Assembly: GCA_031275595.1 (NCBI GenBank)
Contig: JAISOO010000162.1
Location: forward strand, 1 to 7,420
DNA from: Spirochaetaceae bacterium
Lineage (GTDB): Bacteria; Spirochaetota; Spirochaetia; Treponematales; Breznakiellaceae
DNA length: 7,420 nt
Direction of reading: 5' to 3'
Below, one piece after another: positions 1 to 5,500 of the stretch (the stretch's first letter is position 1; each line of letters begins with the position of its first letter). The notes below the pieces were generated by a model, which was not told the origin of the DNA, made no database searches, and saw only the letters and a program-made list of their open reading frames with translations. The position numbers were made by a program, and so were the translations under genes.

Positions 1-96
1 CATTTGAACGAAAAAATGGCCTGGGCAGAACATCAAAAAGCGGCCCGCCCAAAAATCGCACGCGAAACATTGAGCGTGTTTTGGGAACACCGGTAA
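1..96 (+). CDS. 3' end of an upstream gene, unidentified (partial)
   Basis: Frame 1 is open from the window edge to a TAA stop at 94-96, giving 31 codons. The predicted end is rich in charged and helix-forming residues and finishes ARETLSVFWEHR. I do not recognise the family, and the fragment is too short to assign. Support for coding is indirect: the same frame is recognisable in the diverged copy at 183-233, where the peptide reads TRLKTAREILSVY before a stop. Most differences between the copies change the amino acid, so the second copy looks like a decayed duplicate rather than a gene under selection. An alternative is that the whole area is non-coding and the open frame is chance. Confidence 0.4.
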   Translation, partial: HLNEKMAWAEHQKAARPKIARETLSVFWEHR

Positions 97-150
97 CAAG
101 GCGGGACCCCAAAAAAGGTAAACCCATAAGAAAAATGTAATAGGTCCCGC
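31..150 (+). repeat. Direct repeat, copy A (gene end plus 3' structured region)
   Basis: This segment matches 183-300 at an offset of about 149-150 bases, with substitutions and small indels. Shared landmarks are CCCGCC near the start, CACGCGAAA-ATTGAGCGTG (59-78, with one base varying), ACCGGTAACA, and GGTAAA followed by CATA. After the stop codon at 94-96 there is a perfect 8-base inverted repeat: GCGGGACC at 101-108 and GGTCCCGC at 143-150, around a 34-base A-rich loop. No T-run follows, so it does not look like an ordinary intrinsic terminator. It is most simply a tandem duplication of a gene end with its 3' structure. Confidence 0.75.
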
Positions 151-152
151 TT

Positions 153-165
153 GCCCCTACGGGGC
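153..165. other. Short perfect hairpin GCCCC-TAC-GGGGC
   Basis: A 5-base GC stem with a three-base loop lies between the two direct repeats, two bases after the larger stem of copy A. It is followed by TTCGG and not by a T-run. It could extend the structured 3' end of copy A. It is not repeated after copy B. Confidence 0.5.
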
Positions 166-182
166 TTCGGTCAAGTGTCCGC

Positions 183-300
183 TTTCAGACAACCCGCCTA
201 AAAACGGCACGCGAAATATTGAGCGTGTATTAGAATACCGGTAACATGGCGTGGGCCCCGGAAAAGGTAAAACTCATAGGGAAAAGGCAACAGGGCCCGC
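183..300 (+). repeat. Direct repeat, copy B (diverged)
   Basis: This is the second copy of the 31-150 segment. The frame corresponding to the upstream gene end has a TAG at 231-233, where copy A has TGG, five codons earlier than the copy A stop. The inverted repeat is kept: GGGCCC at 253-258 pairs with GGGCCC at 293-298, with a flanking GC pair (249-250 with 299-300) beyond a two-base bulge. The loop is again 34 bases (259-292). The A-T pair in the copy A stem is a G-C pair here, so both sides changed together. Confidence 0.7.
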
Positions 301-315
301 CCAGGCCGTCCCATC

Positions 316-464
316 TTTCTCCAATCGTGGAATTACCGGCCTTCCCTTACACAGGGGAAGAGGGGATTCCCCGCATCAGTGTTTCCTCCAGACCTTGGTC
401 TGATGCCACCCCACCAGGTTTTTCTCCACCGTACCGGTGCCTTTCTCCAGGGTATCCCGGATAC
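316..464. repeat. Iterated TTTC(C)TCCA motif, each followed by a short inverted repeat
   Basis: TTTCTCCA occurs at 316-323, 421-428 and 442-449, and TTTCCTCCA at 382-390. Each sits at or beside a short inverted repeat: TCCA-ATCG-TGGA (320-331), CAGACC-TT-GGTCTG (389-402), CACCG-TAC-CGGTG (427-439) and GTATCC-C-GGATAC (452-464). Read on the minus strand, each hairpin is followed by TGGAGAAA or TGGAGGAAA. The stem sequences differ while the adjoining motif stays, which suggests a repeated unit. I do not recognise a known RNA family. Confidence 0.5.
338..374. repeat. 37-base bistable hairpin element, copy 1
   Basis: This 37-base element recurs at 482-518, an offset of 144, with 29 of 37 positions identical by hand alignment. 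The central GGGGAAG can pair upstream with CTTCCC (341-346 with 355-360) or downstream with TTCCCC (354-359 with 367-372), but not both. Both options also exist in copy 2. This pattern suits a folded nucleic acid better than a protein repeat. Confidence 0.6.
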
Positions 465-481
465 ATACCAAGATACTGCCT

Positions 482-518
482 GGCCTTTCCTTATATGGGG
501 GAAGAGGCGGCTCCCCAC
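482..518. repeat. 37-base bistable hairpin element, copy 2
   Basis: This is the second copy of the element at 338-374. The upstream pairing (485-490 with 499-504) keeps six pairs, one now a G-T wobble. The downstream pairing (498-502 with 512-516) keeps five. Five of the eight differences between the copies are transitions by my count. The two copies bracket the run of short hairpins at 389-464. Confidence 0.6.
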
Positions 519-588
519 AATGTATATACTTCACACTCTTCCCCTTCCTTTTTCGACTTTGTGACTGATCCCTCGAAAGAGTCCCTAA

Positions 589-602
589 TCAGGCGATCCT
601 GA
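589..602. promoter_or_regulatory. Hairpin overlapping and excluding the terminator stem
   Basis: TCAGG (589-593) pairs with CCTGA (598-602) around a CGAT loop. It uses most of the bases that form the 5' arm of the terminator stem at 591-597. In a plus-strand transcript the two structures are mutually exclusive, as in an attenuator. Just upstream lies CTC-GAAA-GAG (572-581), a short stem capped by a GNRA-type tetraloop. No ligand or leader peptide can be recognised. Confidence 0.4.
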
Positions 603-628
603 CTACCTAAGTATCGCCTATTTTTCTT
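591..628 (+). terminator. Rho-independent terminator candidate
   Basis: AGGCGAT (591-597) pairs with ATCGCCT (613-619), a perfect 7-base stem with a 15-base loop, followed directly by ATTTTTCTT (620-628). This suits termination of plus-strand transcription from the upstream gene or from an RNA made across 301-590. The loop is longer than usual, which weakens the call. It would insulate the operon starting near 886 from upstream transcription. Confidence 0.55.
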
Positions 629-638
629 GTCTGGTCAA
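610..638 (-). promoter_or_regulatory. Possible minus-strand sigma-70-like promoter
   Basis: On the minus strand TTGACC (633-638) and GATACT (610-615) are separated by exactly 17 bases, matching five of six and four of six consensus positions. Transcription would run leftward through the hairpin run at 301-600. No minus-strand gene is convincing there, so the product would be an RNA. It overlaps the plus-strand terminator, and such matches also occur by chance. Confidence 0.25.
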
Positions 639-850
639 GTTCCCGATTGCGCCACGTTAAATCCAACCATAAGGGGGCCTACGTTCCCGGAAAGGGCCGG
701 ACCGAGTAAGACCCAAGGGCGTAAGGCCGCGGGCTTTTTCCTGTACTGTCTTACTTTCTCCCTTCTCCACGCCTTCTTGCGCCCCCCAATCTTCACGCTC
801 TTTTCACTTCACTCTCAACTCTTCCCCCTTCACCCTTCACCCTCCCCCCC
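629..850. other. Non-coding: GC-rich foldable stretch, then polypyrimidine tract
   Basis: No credible gene is seen here. At 676-683 GGCCTACG can pair with CGTAAGGCC at 720-728 with one bulged base, enclosing CCC-GGAAA-GGG and CCC-AA-GGG hairpins. CGCGGGCTTTTT ends this part and gives it a terminator-like finish on the plus strand. From about 742 to 850 the plus strand is almost all C and T, with near-repeats such as CTTCACCCTTCACCC and a run of seven C just before the operon promoter. The one open frame (627-854) is low-complexity and lacks a ribosome site, so I do not call it a gene. Confidence 0.5.
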
Positions 851-879
851 TTGACCCGAACCCCGGAGAGCCGTAGATT
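851..879 (+). promoter_or_regulatory. Sigma-70-like promoter of the operon
   Basis: TTGACC (851-856) matches five of six -35 positions and TAGATT (874-879) four of six -10 positions, with the optimal 17-base spacing. The expected start of transcription, about seven bases past the -10 box, falls at 886-887, at or next to the ATG of the first gene. It directly follows the C-rich end of the polypyrimidine tract. No operator is recognisable. Confidence 0.5.
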
Positions 880-886
880 TTTAATA

Positions 887-1354
887 ATGAAAAACTATTG
901 GCCTTTAAGAATATCGCTTTTTGTATACGATCTTATCCGTCTTATATTGATGATAAGTTTACTCTCCTTTTTTGGCCTTTCCCCGGAGGGGGGAGCAGGC
1001 GGGGTTTTCCCCTATCTGGCGTATGCGGTGCCCCAGGCCTTGTTTCCCTTGATGACCCTCTTTATATGGCTCCGGTATCCGGCTTATGAATCCTATATAT
1101 TTTTATATATTGCGGGAAAGACCATCGGCATTGTATCGGTTTTTGCGTGGATTGTTTCTTCATTTCAAAATATACTGATATCCATAGCCGCAAATACGGG
1201 GGGAACCCCGGTAATTCTGGGGAGCGCCCTGCTTCTGGCAGCCACGGACGCCCTTTCTATATGGGGCGGGGCGGTGCTTAAAAAGAAGCTCTCCCGGACA
1301 AGGCTTCCGGCGGTGGCGGCAGATCAGGATGCCCCGGAAGGAGGAGGTATATGA
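887..1354 (+). CDS. Four-helix integral membrane protein, unknown function
   Basis: The predicted protein has 155 residues and about four hydrophobic helices, near residues 8-30, 42-62, 70-92 and 107-130, followed by a basic stretch KKKLSRTR and a short hydrophilic tail. The positive charges after the last helix suggest a cytoplasmic C-terminus. I do not recognise the family. I chose ATG 887 rather than the in-frame TTG at 851, because that TTG is part of the -35 box and has no ribosome site. The nearest GGAG to 887 (865-868) is 18 bases away, so translation may be leaderless. The stop TGA (1352-1354) overlaps the next gene's start in AGGAGG-TAT-ATGATG, so the two are translationally coupled. 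That suggests a membrane partner for the ATPase, which is an inference only. Confidence 0.75.
   Translation: MKNYWPLRISLFVYDLIRLILMISLLSFFGLSPEGGAGGVFPYLAYAVPQALFPLMTLFIWLRYPAYESYIFLYIAGKTIGIVSVFAWIVSSFQNILISIAANTGGTPVILGSALLLAATDALSIWGGAVLKKKLSRTRLPAVAADQDAPEGGGI
1342..1347 (+). promoter_or_regulatory. Strong ribosome binding site choosing between two adjacent ATGs
   Basis: AGGAGG is the strongest Shine-Dalgarno match in the window. The ATG at 1351 is only three bases away and the next in-frame ATG at 1354 is six bases away, which is better spacing. The site lies inside the end of the preceding gene, so ribosomes finishing that gene are delivered directly to it. Confidence 0.7.
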
Positions 1355-2493
1355 TGCATATAATTCCTATCGCAAGCGGAAAAGGCGGGGTCGGGAAGTC
1401 CCTGATCGCCGCAAATCTGGCGGTGGCCTTTGCACAAACCGGCCGCCGGGTAATTCTGGTAGATCTGGATCTGGGGGCGTCGAATCTGCACCTGGTAATC
1501 GGCCACCAGGCGCCCCAGACCGGCATTGGGACCTTTTTGAACGACACCCGTTCAGATTTCTCCAAACTGATAGTCGATACCGATGTACCGGGGCTCCGGT
1601 TTATTCCCGGCGATACGGAGATCCCCGGAACCGCAAACCTCAAAATTTTCCAGCGCCAGACCCTGGCCCGGCGGCTTTTGGCCCTGGATACGGATATCCT
1701 GGTCCTGGACCTGGGCGCGGGGACCCATCAATCCATCCTGGATTTTTTCCTCCTTTCCGGCCAGGGAATTATCGTCACCGCCCCCGCGGTAACCGCCACG
1801 CTGAATGCCTATGTGTTTCTTAAAAACGCGGTCTTCCGTCTGATGTATACCTCCTTTTCCAAGGGGACCAGGGCCTATGATTTTCTGGAACAGCTTAGGA
1901 AAAGCGGCTCAGGGCTGCAACGGCTCTATATCCCCAAGATGCTCCAGGAAATACAGCGGATCGACAGGGCTTCCTATGAAAAATTCAAGAACCATATTGA
2001 CCATTTTCATCCCCGGCTTATCATGAACATGATCGAGGACCCCAAGGATGCGGATGTGGCCATGAAGATCCGCCGTTCCTGTGAGGTCTATCTTGATCTT
2101 AAAATAGAACACCTGGGGGTAATATACCGGGATTCTATTCAGGATACGGCCCTGGCCTCCCGCCTGCCGGTGGTTCTCTATAAACCCCAATCCATACTTT
2201 CCCAGGCGATCTTTCGGATTGCGGATAAGGCGCTCCAATTTGAGGAAGACAATTTTGTGCCCAACGATCAGGAAATTGATGAAAGTTTCCGGGAAGCCAC
2301 CGTAGAGGCGGAAGTTGATTTCGAGAGTAAAATGGAATATGTGGAGGAATTGCTGCATTCCGGGGCATTGAGCCAGGGGGATCTTATTGAGACCGTAAAA
2401 TCCCAACAGCTGGAGATCTCAAAACTCAAAAAAGAGAATGTCTTCCTAAAAACAAAACTATCCAAGGCTATGGCGCAGGGTTTTAAACCATAA
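1354..2493 (+). CDS. MinD/FlhG-superfamily P-loop ATPase with C-terminal coiled coil
   Basis: This protein of 379 residues (380 if the ATG at 1351 is used) begins directly at the deviant Walker A motif GKGGVGKS (residues 9-16), whose first lysine marks the ParA/MinD family. DLDLGASN (37-44) is the next conserved motif and ILVLDLGAG (115-123) the Walker B region; its D-x-GAG form is closer to FlhG/FleN than to plasmid ParA. Such ATPases dimerise with ATP and position complexes on the membrane or nucleoid. Two features differ from classic MinD or FlhG. There is no N-terminal extension ahead of Walker A, where FlhG carries its FlhF-activating motif. The C-terminus lacks an obvious MinD-type membrane helix and instead has an acidic region (about 297-330) and a coiled-coil-like segment (about 345-372). 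It lies 14 bases before the FapA gene, its likely partner. I would not call it flhG or minD. Confidence 0.85.
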   Translation: MHIIPIASGKGGVGKSLIAANLAVAFAQTGRRVILVDLDLGASNLHLVIGHQAPQTGIGTFLNDTRSDFSKLIVDTDVPGLRFIPGDTEIPGTANLKIFQRQTLARRLLALDTDILVLDLGAGTHQSILDFFLLSGQGIIVTAPAVTATLNAYVFLKNAVFRLMYTSFSKGTRAYDFLEQLRKSGSGLQRLYIPKMLQEIQRIDRASYEKFKNHIDHFHPRLIMNMIEDPKDADVAMKIRRSCEVYLDLKIEHLGVIYRDSIQDTALASRLPVVLYKPQSILSQAIFRIADKALQFEEDNFVPNDQEIDESFREATVEAEVDFESKMEYVEELLHSGALSQGDLIETVKSQQLEISKLKKENVFLKTKLSKAMAQGFKP

Positions 2494-2505
2494 GAGGGTT
2501 TTAAA
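2477..2505 (+). repeat. 11-base direct repeat across the stop codon and ribosome site
   Basis: AGGGTTTTAAA occurs at 2477-2487, in the last codons of the ATPase gene, and again at 2495-2505, between its stop (2491-2493) and the next ATG (2508). The second copy supplies the end of the GAGGG ribosome site (2494-2498), nine bases before the ATG. The first copy is part of GGTTT-T-AAACC (2479-2489), a small inverted repeat. A local duplication is the simplest origin; a translational role is possible but not shown. Confidence 0.55.
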
Positions 2506-2507
2506 AT

Positions 2508-5447
2508 ATGGCAAATATCATCGCTAAGGGAACGGCTTCTATCGTCATTAATGCCCAGGAAACCGAGGCGAAGCTGGTCTTTGCCCCGGATCCTGAGGGC
2601 CTGGGCTGGGATATCGACGCCCTGCTTAAACTGATTGGGGAACAACGCCTCTCTCCCCTGCCCCAGCCTAAAACCCTGGAGCCCTTCCTGCAAAAGGCCG
2701 CCAAGGCTAAAACCAAGGAACCGGTGGAATCGGTAATTTTTGAGGGGGTTCCGCCGGAAGCGGCCCTGCCGGAACAGATTACCTGGGAAGCCCTGCCGGT
2801 CCCCGCCGATGTGGCCCCCCATGCGGAGGCTCTCCTTGCCAAGGCGCCGGCGCCGGAATTGTATCAAACCAGGATCGAAAAGATCAAACACGAACAGGTG
2901 GTTAAAAAACCCGCAAAGCTGCCCTTTATGCCCCCAAAAGAAGAGGTGGTGCTTACCTGGGACAAAAAAGAAACCCGGGAGGCGGTGACGGTTAATCCCG
3001 GGATCAAAGAAACCAAATATGCCGAAAAGGGCAAGAAGCTGGGGACTTTTATCCCGGCAAAACCGGGGAAGCCGGGAAAAAATGTCTTTGGAAGGCCCGT
3101 TCCGCCGCCGGTTCTCCAGGACGGCGCGTTCCACCTGGGGGCCGGACTGGTCCGGGAGAAAAATGAAATCCGCTCCCTGTATTCGGGGGTCCTCCGGATC
3201 GGGGAAAATTGGGCCGATCTAATCCCCCTGGCCAAACCGGTCTGGAGCGTCGCCCCGGGTTCCGACGGGGTTACCCTCTTTTTAAAATTCGAACCCGGGG
3301 ACCGGGTGTTTCCCCCGCCCAGGGCCTCCGATATTCTTACCGCCGCCATTAAACAAGGGGCGGATGAGTCCCATCTGGTGCCCCTGGCGGAGGTGGAGAA
3401 GGCCCTGCAGGGGGCGCTTAAAACGGGGGAAGAGATAGGGGCCTTCGCCCTCTTCCGGGTACAAGAAGCTGTCGCCCGGGTCGAAATTAGCCCGGACAAG
3501 CTGCGGGCGGAACTCTACCTCCGTAAGGGCATCGCCGGGGCGCGGCCCCTGGAAATGAAGGCCGTAAGCCAGGCTATCCGGGATTCCAAGGTACAGGGCT
3601 TTGACGCGGAAGCGCTTAAGGCCGCGGTCCGCGCCTTTGTTACCGGCCAGGAGATCGAGTTGCGGTATACCCTGGTTGAGGGGAAGGCCTCAACCAGGGG
3701 GAAGGATAAGGAGCTTGAGCTTCTGGCGGCCCTGCTTCCCGAGGAGGAAAAAACGGTCCTTATGGAACGCCTTAAAGCCCATTACCAGGCCCAGCCCCTC
3801 CTTAATACCCAGGAGGGTTTTCCCCTTTCGGAGGTGACCGGCCTGGCCTATGTGGAAAAGGGCGCCAAGGTTGCCGGAATTACAAAAACGCCGGAAGGTG
3901 AAGCGGGAAAGGACGTTTTCGGCGCCACGCTGCCGGGGCTGCCGGGGAATGATCCTGAACTGAGGCTTTTCCGGGGCCTCCATCAGCATGGTTCGGATAT
4001 AGGGGCCGATCAGTCCGGCCTGCTTCTGATAAAGGGATCGGCAAGGGTTTTCTGGGCCCAGCTTATCGATTACCGGGATTCAACGGTGAAGGTCCATCTC
4101 TCCCCCAACGGCATGGAAGCCTCGGCGGACATCCTCAGGGAACTGGGCCCGGGGCTGCCCCTAAAACAGGAAAATATTCTAAAGGCCCTGACCGATGCGG
4201 GGGTTACCCGGGGGATTGACCGGAAGGCCCTGGAGAATGCCTTTGCCCGGGCCCTGGGTGAAGGATCCTGTACCGGCCAGATCCTTGCCCGGGGGGAGCC
4301 CCCTGTGCCGGCGGGGGGGACCTCGATAAAATGGCTGGTCCCTATTACAGAAACCCAGGGAACCGGGGGGAAACCCGGCGAGGCCGGGGGCGTCCCTAAA
4401 CAGACCCTTTCGGTTACCCAGGGTACGGTGCTGGCGGAAGTCTGCCAGGCAGGGGCGGAAGGCAGGGCCGGGTTTGATGTTACCGGAAAAACGCTGCCCC
4501 CGGAGCAGGGGGTATCCCTAAGCGTACATTACGACGACTCGATTAAGGCGGCCGCTATTGAAGGGGGGGAACGTCTTATAGCGGCCCGTTCAGGAGAATT
4601 GAGCTTTAATGGCAAGGACCTGCGGATCAGCGCCTTCCATGGAATCCGGGGCGACGTGGGCCCCGCCACGGGGAACATCAACTTTCCCGGGGAGATCCGG
4701 ATCACCGGGAATGTGAATCCGGGGTTTACCGTCATGGGCGGGAAGGATGTACTCATCGGCGGCAGCGTGGAAGCGGCCTTGATATCCGCCGGGGGCAAGG
4801 TGGTAATTAGCCAGAGGGTGACCGGCGGCGGCAAAGGGGCGATCCGGGCCCGGAACACCATAGAGGCCTCCTTCGTGGAACAGGCGACCCTTTTAGCGGT
4901 GGAGGATATCCGGGTAAAAAACAGTTGTGTGTCCTGTAATATCAAAACCAACGGCTTACTGTGGCTTGCCGAAGAAAGCGGGATCCTGGTGGGCGGGGTA
5001 TGCAAGGCCCGGCATGGGATAAACGCCGCCAATATCGGTTCGGAACAGAGGAAGCAGACCGAAATATCCTTTGGCCAGGATTACCTGGTAAAGGATCAAA
5101 TAGAAGTTATCGAAGGGGAACTTGAGAAAATCAAACTCAAACTTTCCCAGGTTGAGCAAAAAATAACGGAGGCGGCTCAAACACCGGCGGCGCTAAACGC
5201 GGCCCGGGCGGAAAAGGTACGGCTCATGCGGCTCCTGGAGCAGAACAACCTTAAAATATTTACCCTGCGGGAAAAATTCGAGGAACACCAGCCCTCGGAG
5301 GTTCGGGTCCGGGGCACCATTTATCCGGGGGTGGTCATGGAAAGCCATGACCGGTATTATGAGATAACCCGGAAACGGAGCCAGGTGATCTTCTATTTTG
5401 ACCGGGAATCGGGCCGGATTCAAGAAAAGGGATTAGAGACTCCATAG
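2508..5447 (+). CDS. fapA: Giant FapA-like (DUF342) protein with multiplied internal modules
   Basis: This 979-residue protein is much longer than ordinary FapA proteins, commonly about 450-700 residues. The C-terminal half is the typical part: a glycine-rich beta-helix around residues 713-850 with repeats such as GNINFPGEIRITGNVNPGF, a coiled coil (about 860-926), and a final beta segment (930-971). The N-terminal half carries repeated modules. Three share a G-x2-G-x2-V-F/T-G signature (185-195, 464-472, 652-660), each in a beta-rich unit. Four alpha/beta units (about 10-83, 244-317, 323-395, 525-603) resemble the FapA N-terminal domain. No signal peptide or membrane segment is seen, so it should be cytoplasmic. 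In Vibrio, FapA promotes polar flagellar assembly; a related role here is an inference from family and from the adjacent MinD/FlhG-type ATPase. ATG 2508 is chosen for its GAGGG site at 2494-2498. Confidence 0.85.
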   Translation: MANIIAKGTASIVINAQETEAKLVFAPDPEGLGWDIDALLKLIGEQRLSPLPQPKTLEPFLQKAAKAKTKEPVESVIFEGVPPEAALPEQITWEALPVPADVAPHAEALLAKAPAPELYQTRIEKIKHEQVVKKPAKLPFMPPKEEVVLTWDKKETREAVTVNPGIKETKYAEKGKKLGTFIPAKPGKPGKNVFGRPVPPPVLQDGAFHLGAGLVREKNEIRSLYSGVLRIGENWADLIPLAKPVWSVAPGSDGVTLFLKFEPGDRVFPPPRASDILTAAIKQGADESHLVPLAEVEKALQGALKTGEEIGAFALFRVQEAVARVEISPDKLRAELYLRKGIAGARPLEMKAVSQAIRDSKVQGFDAEALKAAVRAFVTGQEIELRYTLVEGKASTRGKDKELELLAALLPEEEKTVLMERLKAHYQAQPLLNTQEGFPLSEVTGLAYVEKGAKVAGITKTPEGEAGKDVFGATLPGLPGNDPELRLFRGLHQHGSDIGADQSGLLLIKGSARVFWAQLIDYRDSTVKVHLSPNGMEASADILRELGPGLPLKQENILKALTDAGVTRGIDRKALENAFARALGEGSCTGQILARGEPPVPAGGTSIKWLVPITETQGTGGKPGEAGGVPKQTLSVTQGTVLAEVCQAGAEGRAGFDVTGKTLPPEQGVSLSVHYDDSIKAAAIEGGERLIAARSGELSFNGKDLRISAFHGIRGDVGPATGNINFPGEIRITGNVNPGFTVMGGKDVLIGGSVEAALISAGGKVVISQRVTGGGKGAIRARNTIEASFVEQATLLAVEDIRVKNSCVSCNIKTNGLLWLAEESGILVGGVCKARHGINAANIGSEQRKQTEISFGQDYLVKDQIEVIEGELEKIKLKLSQVEQKITEAAQTPAALNAARAEKVRLMRLLEQNNLKIFTLREKFEEHQPSEVRVRGTIYPGVVMESHDRYYEITRKRSQVIFYFDRESGRIQEKGLETP

Positions 5448-5478
5448 ATTAAACATTCCGGTTTCCCTGTGAACAAGA

Positions 5479-5491
5479 ACAATTTTATTGT
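5479..5491. other. Small inverted repeat ahead of the lgt ribosome site
   Basis: ACAAT-TTT-ATTGT lies in the 53-base gap between the FapA gene and lgt and ends one base before the GAGG ribosome site at 5492-5495. It could be a weak RNA hairpin or a protein site. No promoter boxes and no terminator are seen in the gap, so lgt is probably read through from upstream. Confidence 0.35.
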
Positions 5492-5500
5492 GAGGTCCGC

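Noticed and set aside
31..300. Insertion-sequence ends or phage attachment sites
   Set aside because: The copies are tandem and only about 150 bases apart with no transposase or integrase, and no target duplication is visible. A tandem duplication is simpler.
301..520. CRISPR array in the hairpin region
   Set aside because: The repeated motif is only 8-9 bases, spacing is irregular (about 66, 39 and 21 bases), and no cas genes are present.
246..602. Open frame of 118 codons with a repeated AFPY-x-GEE-x2-P peptide
   Set aside because: The start lies inside repeat copy B with no ribosome site, and composition is Pro/Ser-rich and unlike neighbours. The peptide repeat is explained by the 37-base hairpin element, whose spacing of 144 happens to be a multiple of three.
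673..740. A tRNA or RNase P RNA
   Set aside because: No cloverleaf, anticodon stem or T-loop sequence is found, and the conserved RNase P core sequences are absent.
627..854. Open frame of 75 codons across the polypyrimidine tract
   Set aside because: Its second half is translated pyrimidine tract (Phe, Leu, Ser, Pro), it begins beside the terminator T-run, and no ribosome site precedes it.
2268..3134. Long minus-strand open frame of 288 codons opposite the ATPase and fapA genes
   Set aside because: It is a shadow of GC-rich coding sequence. The plus-strand proteins have recognisable family motifs and ribosome sites, and this frame has neither.
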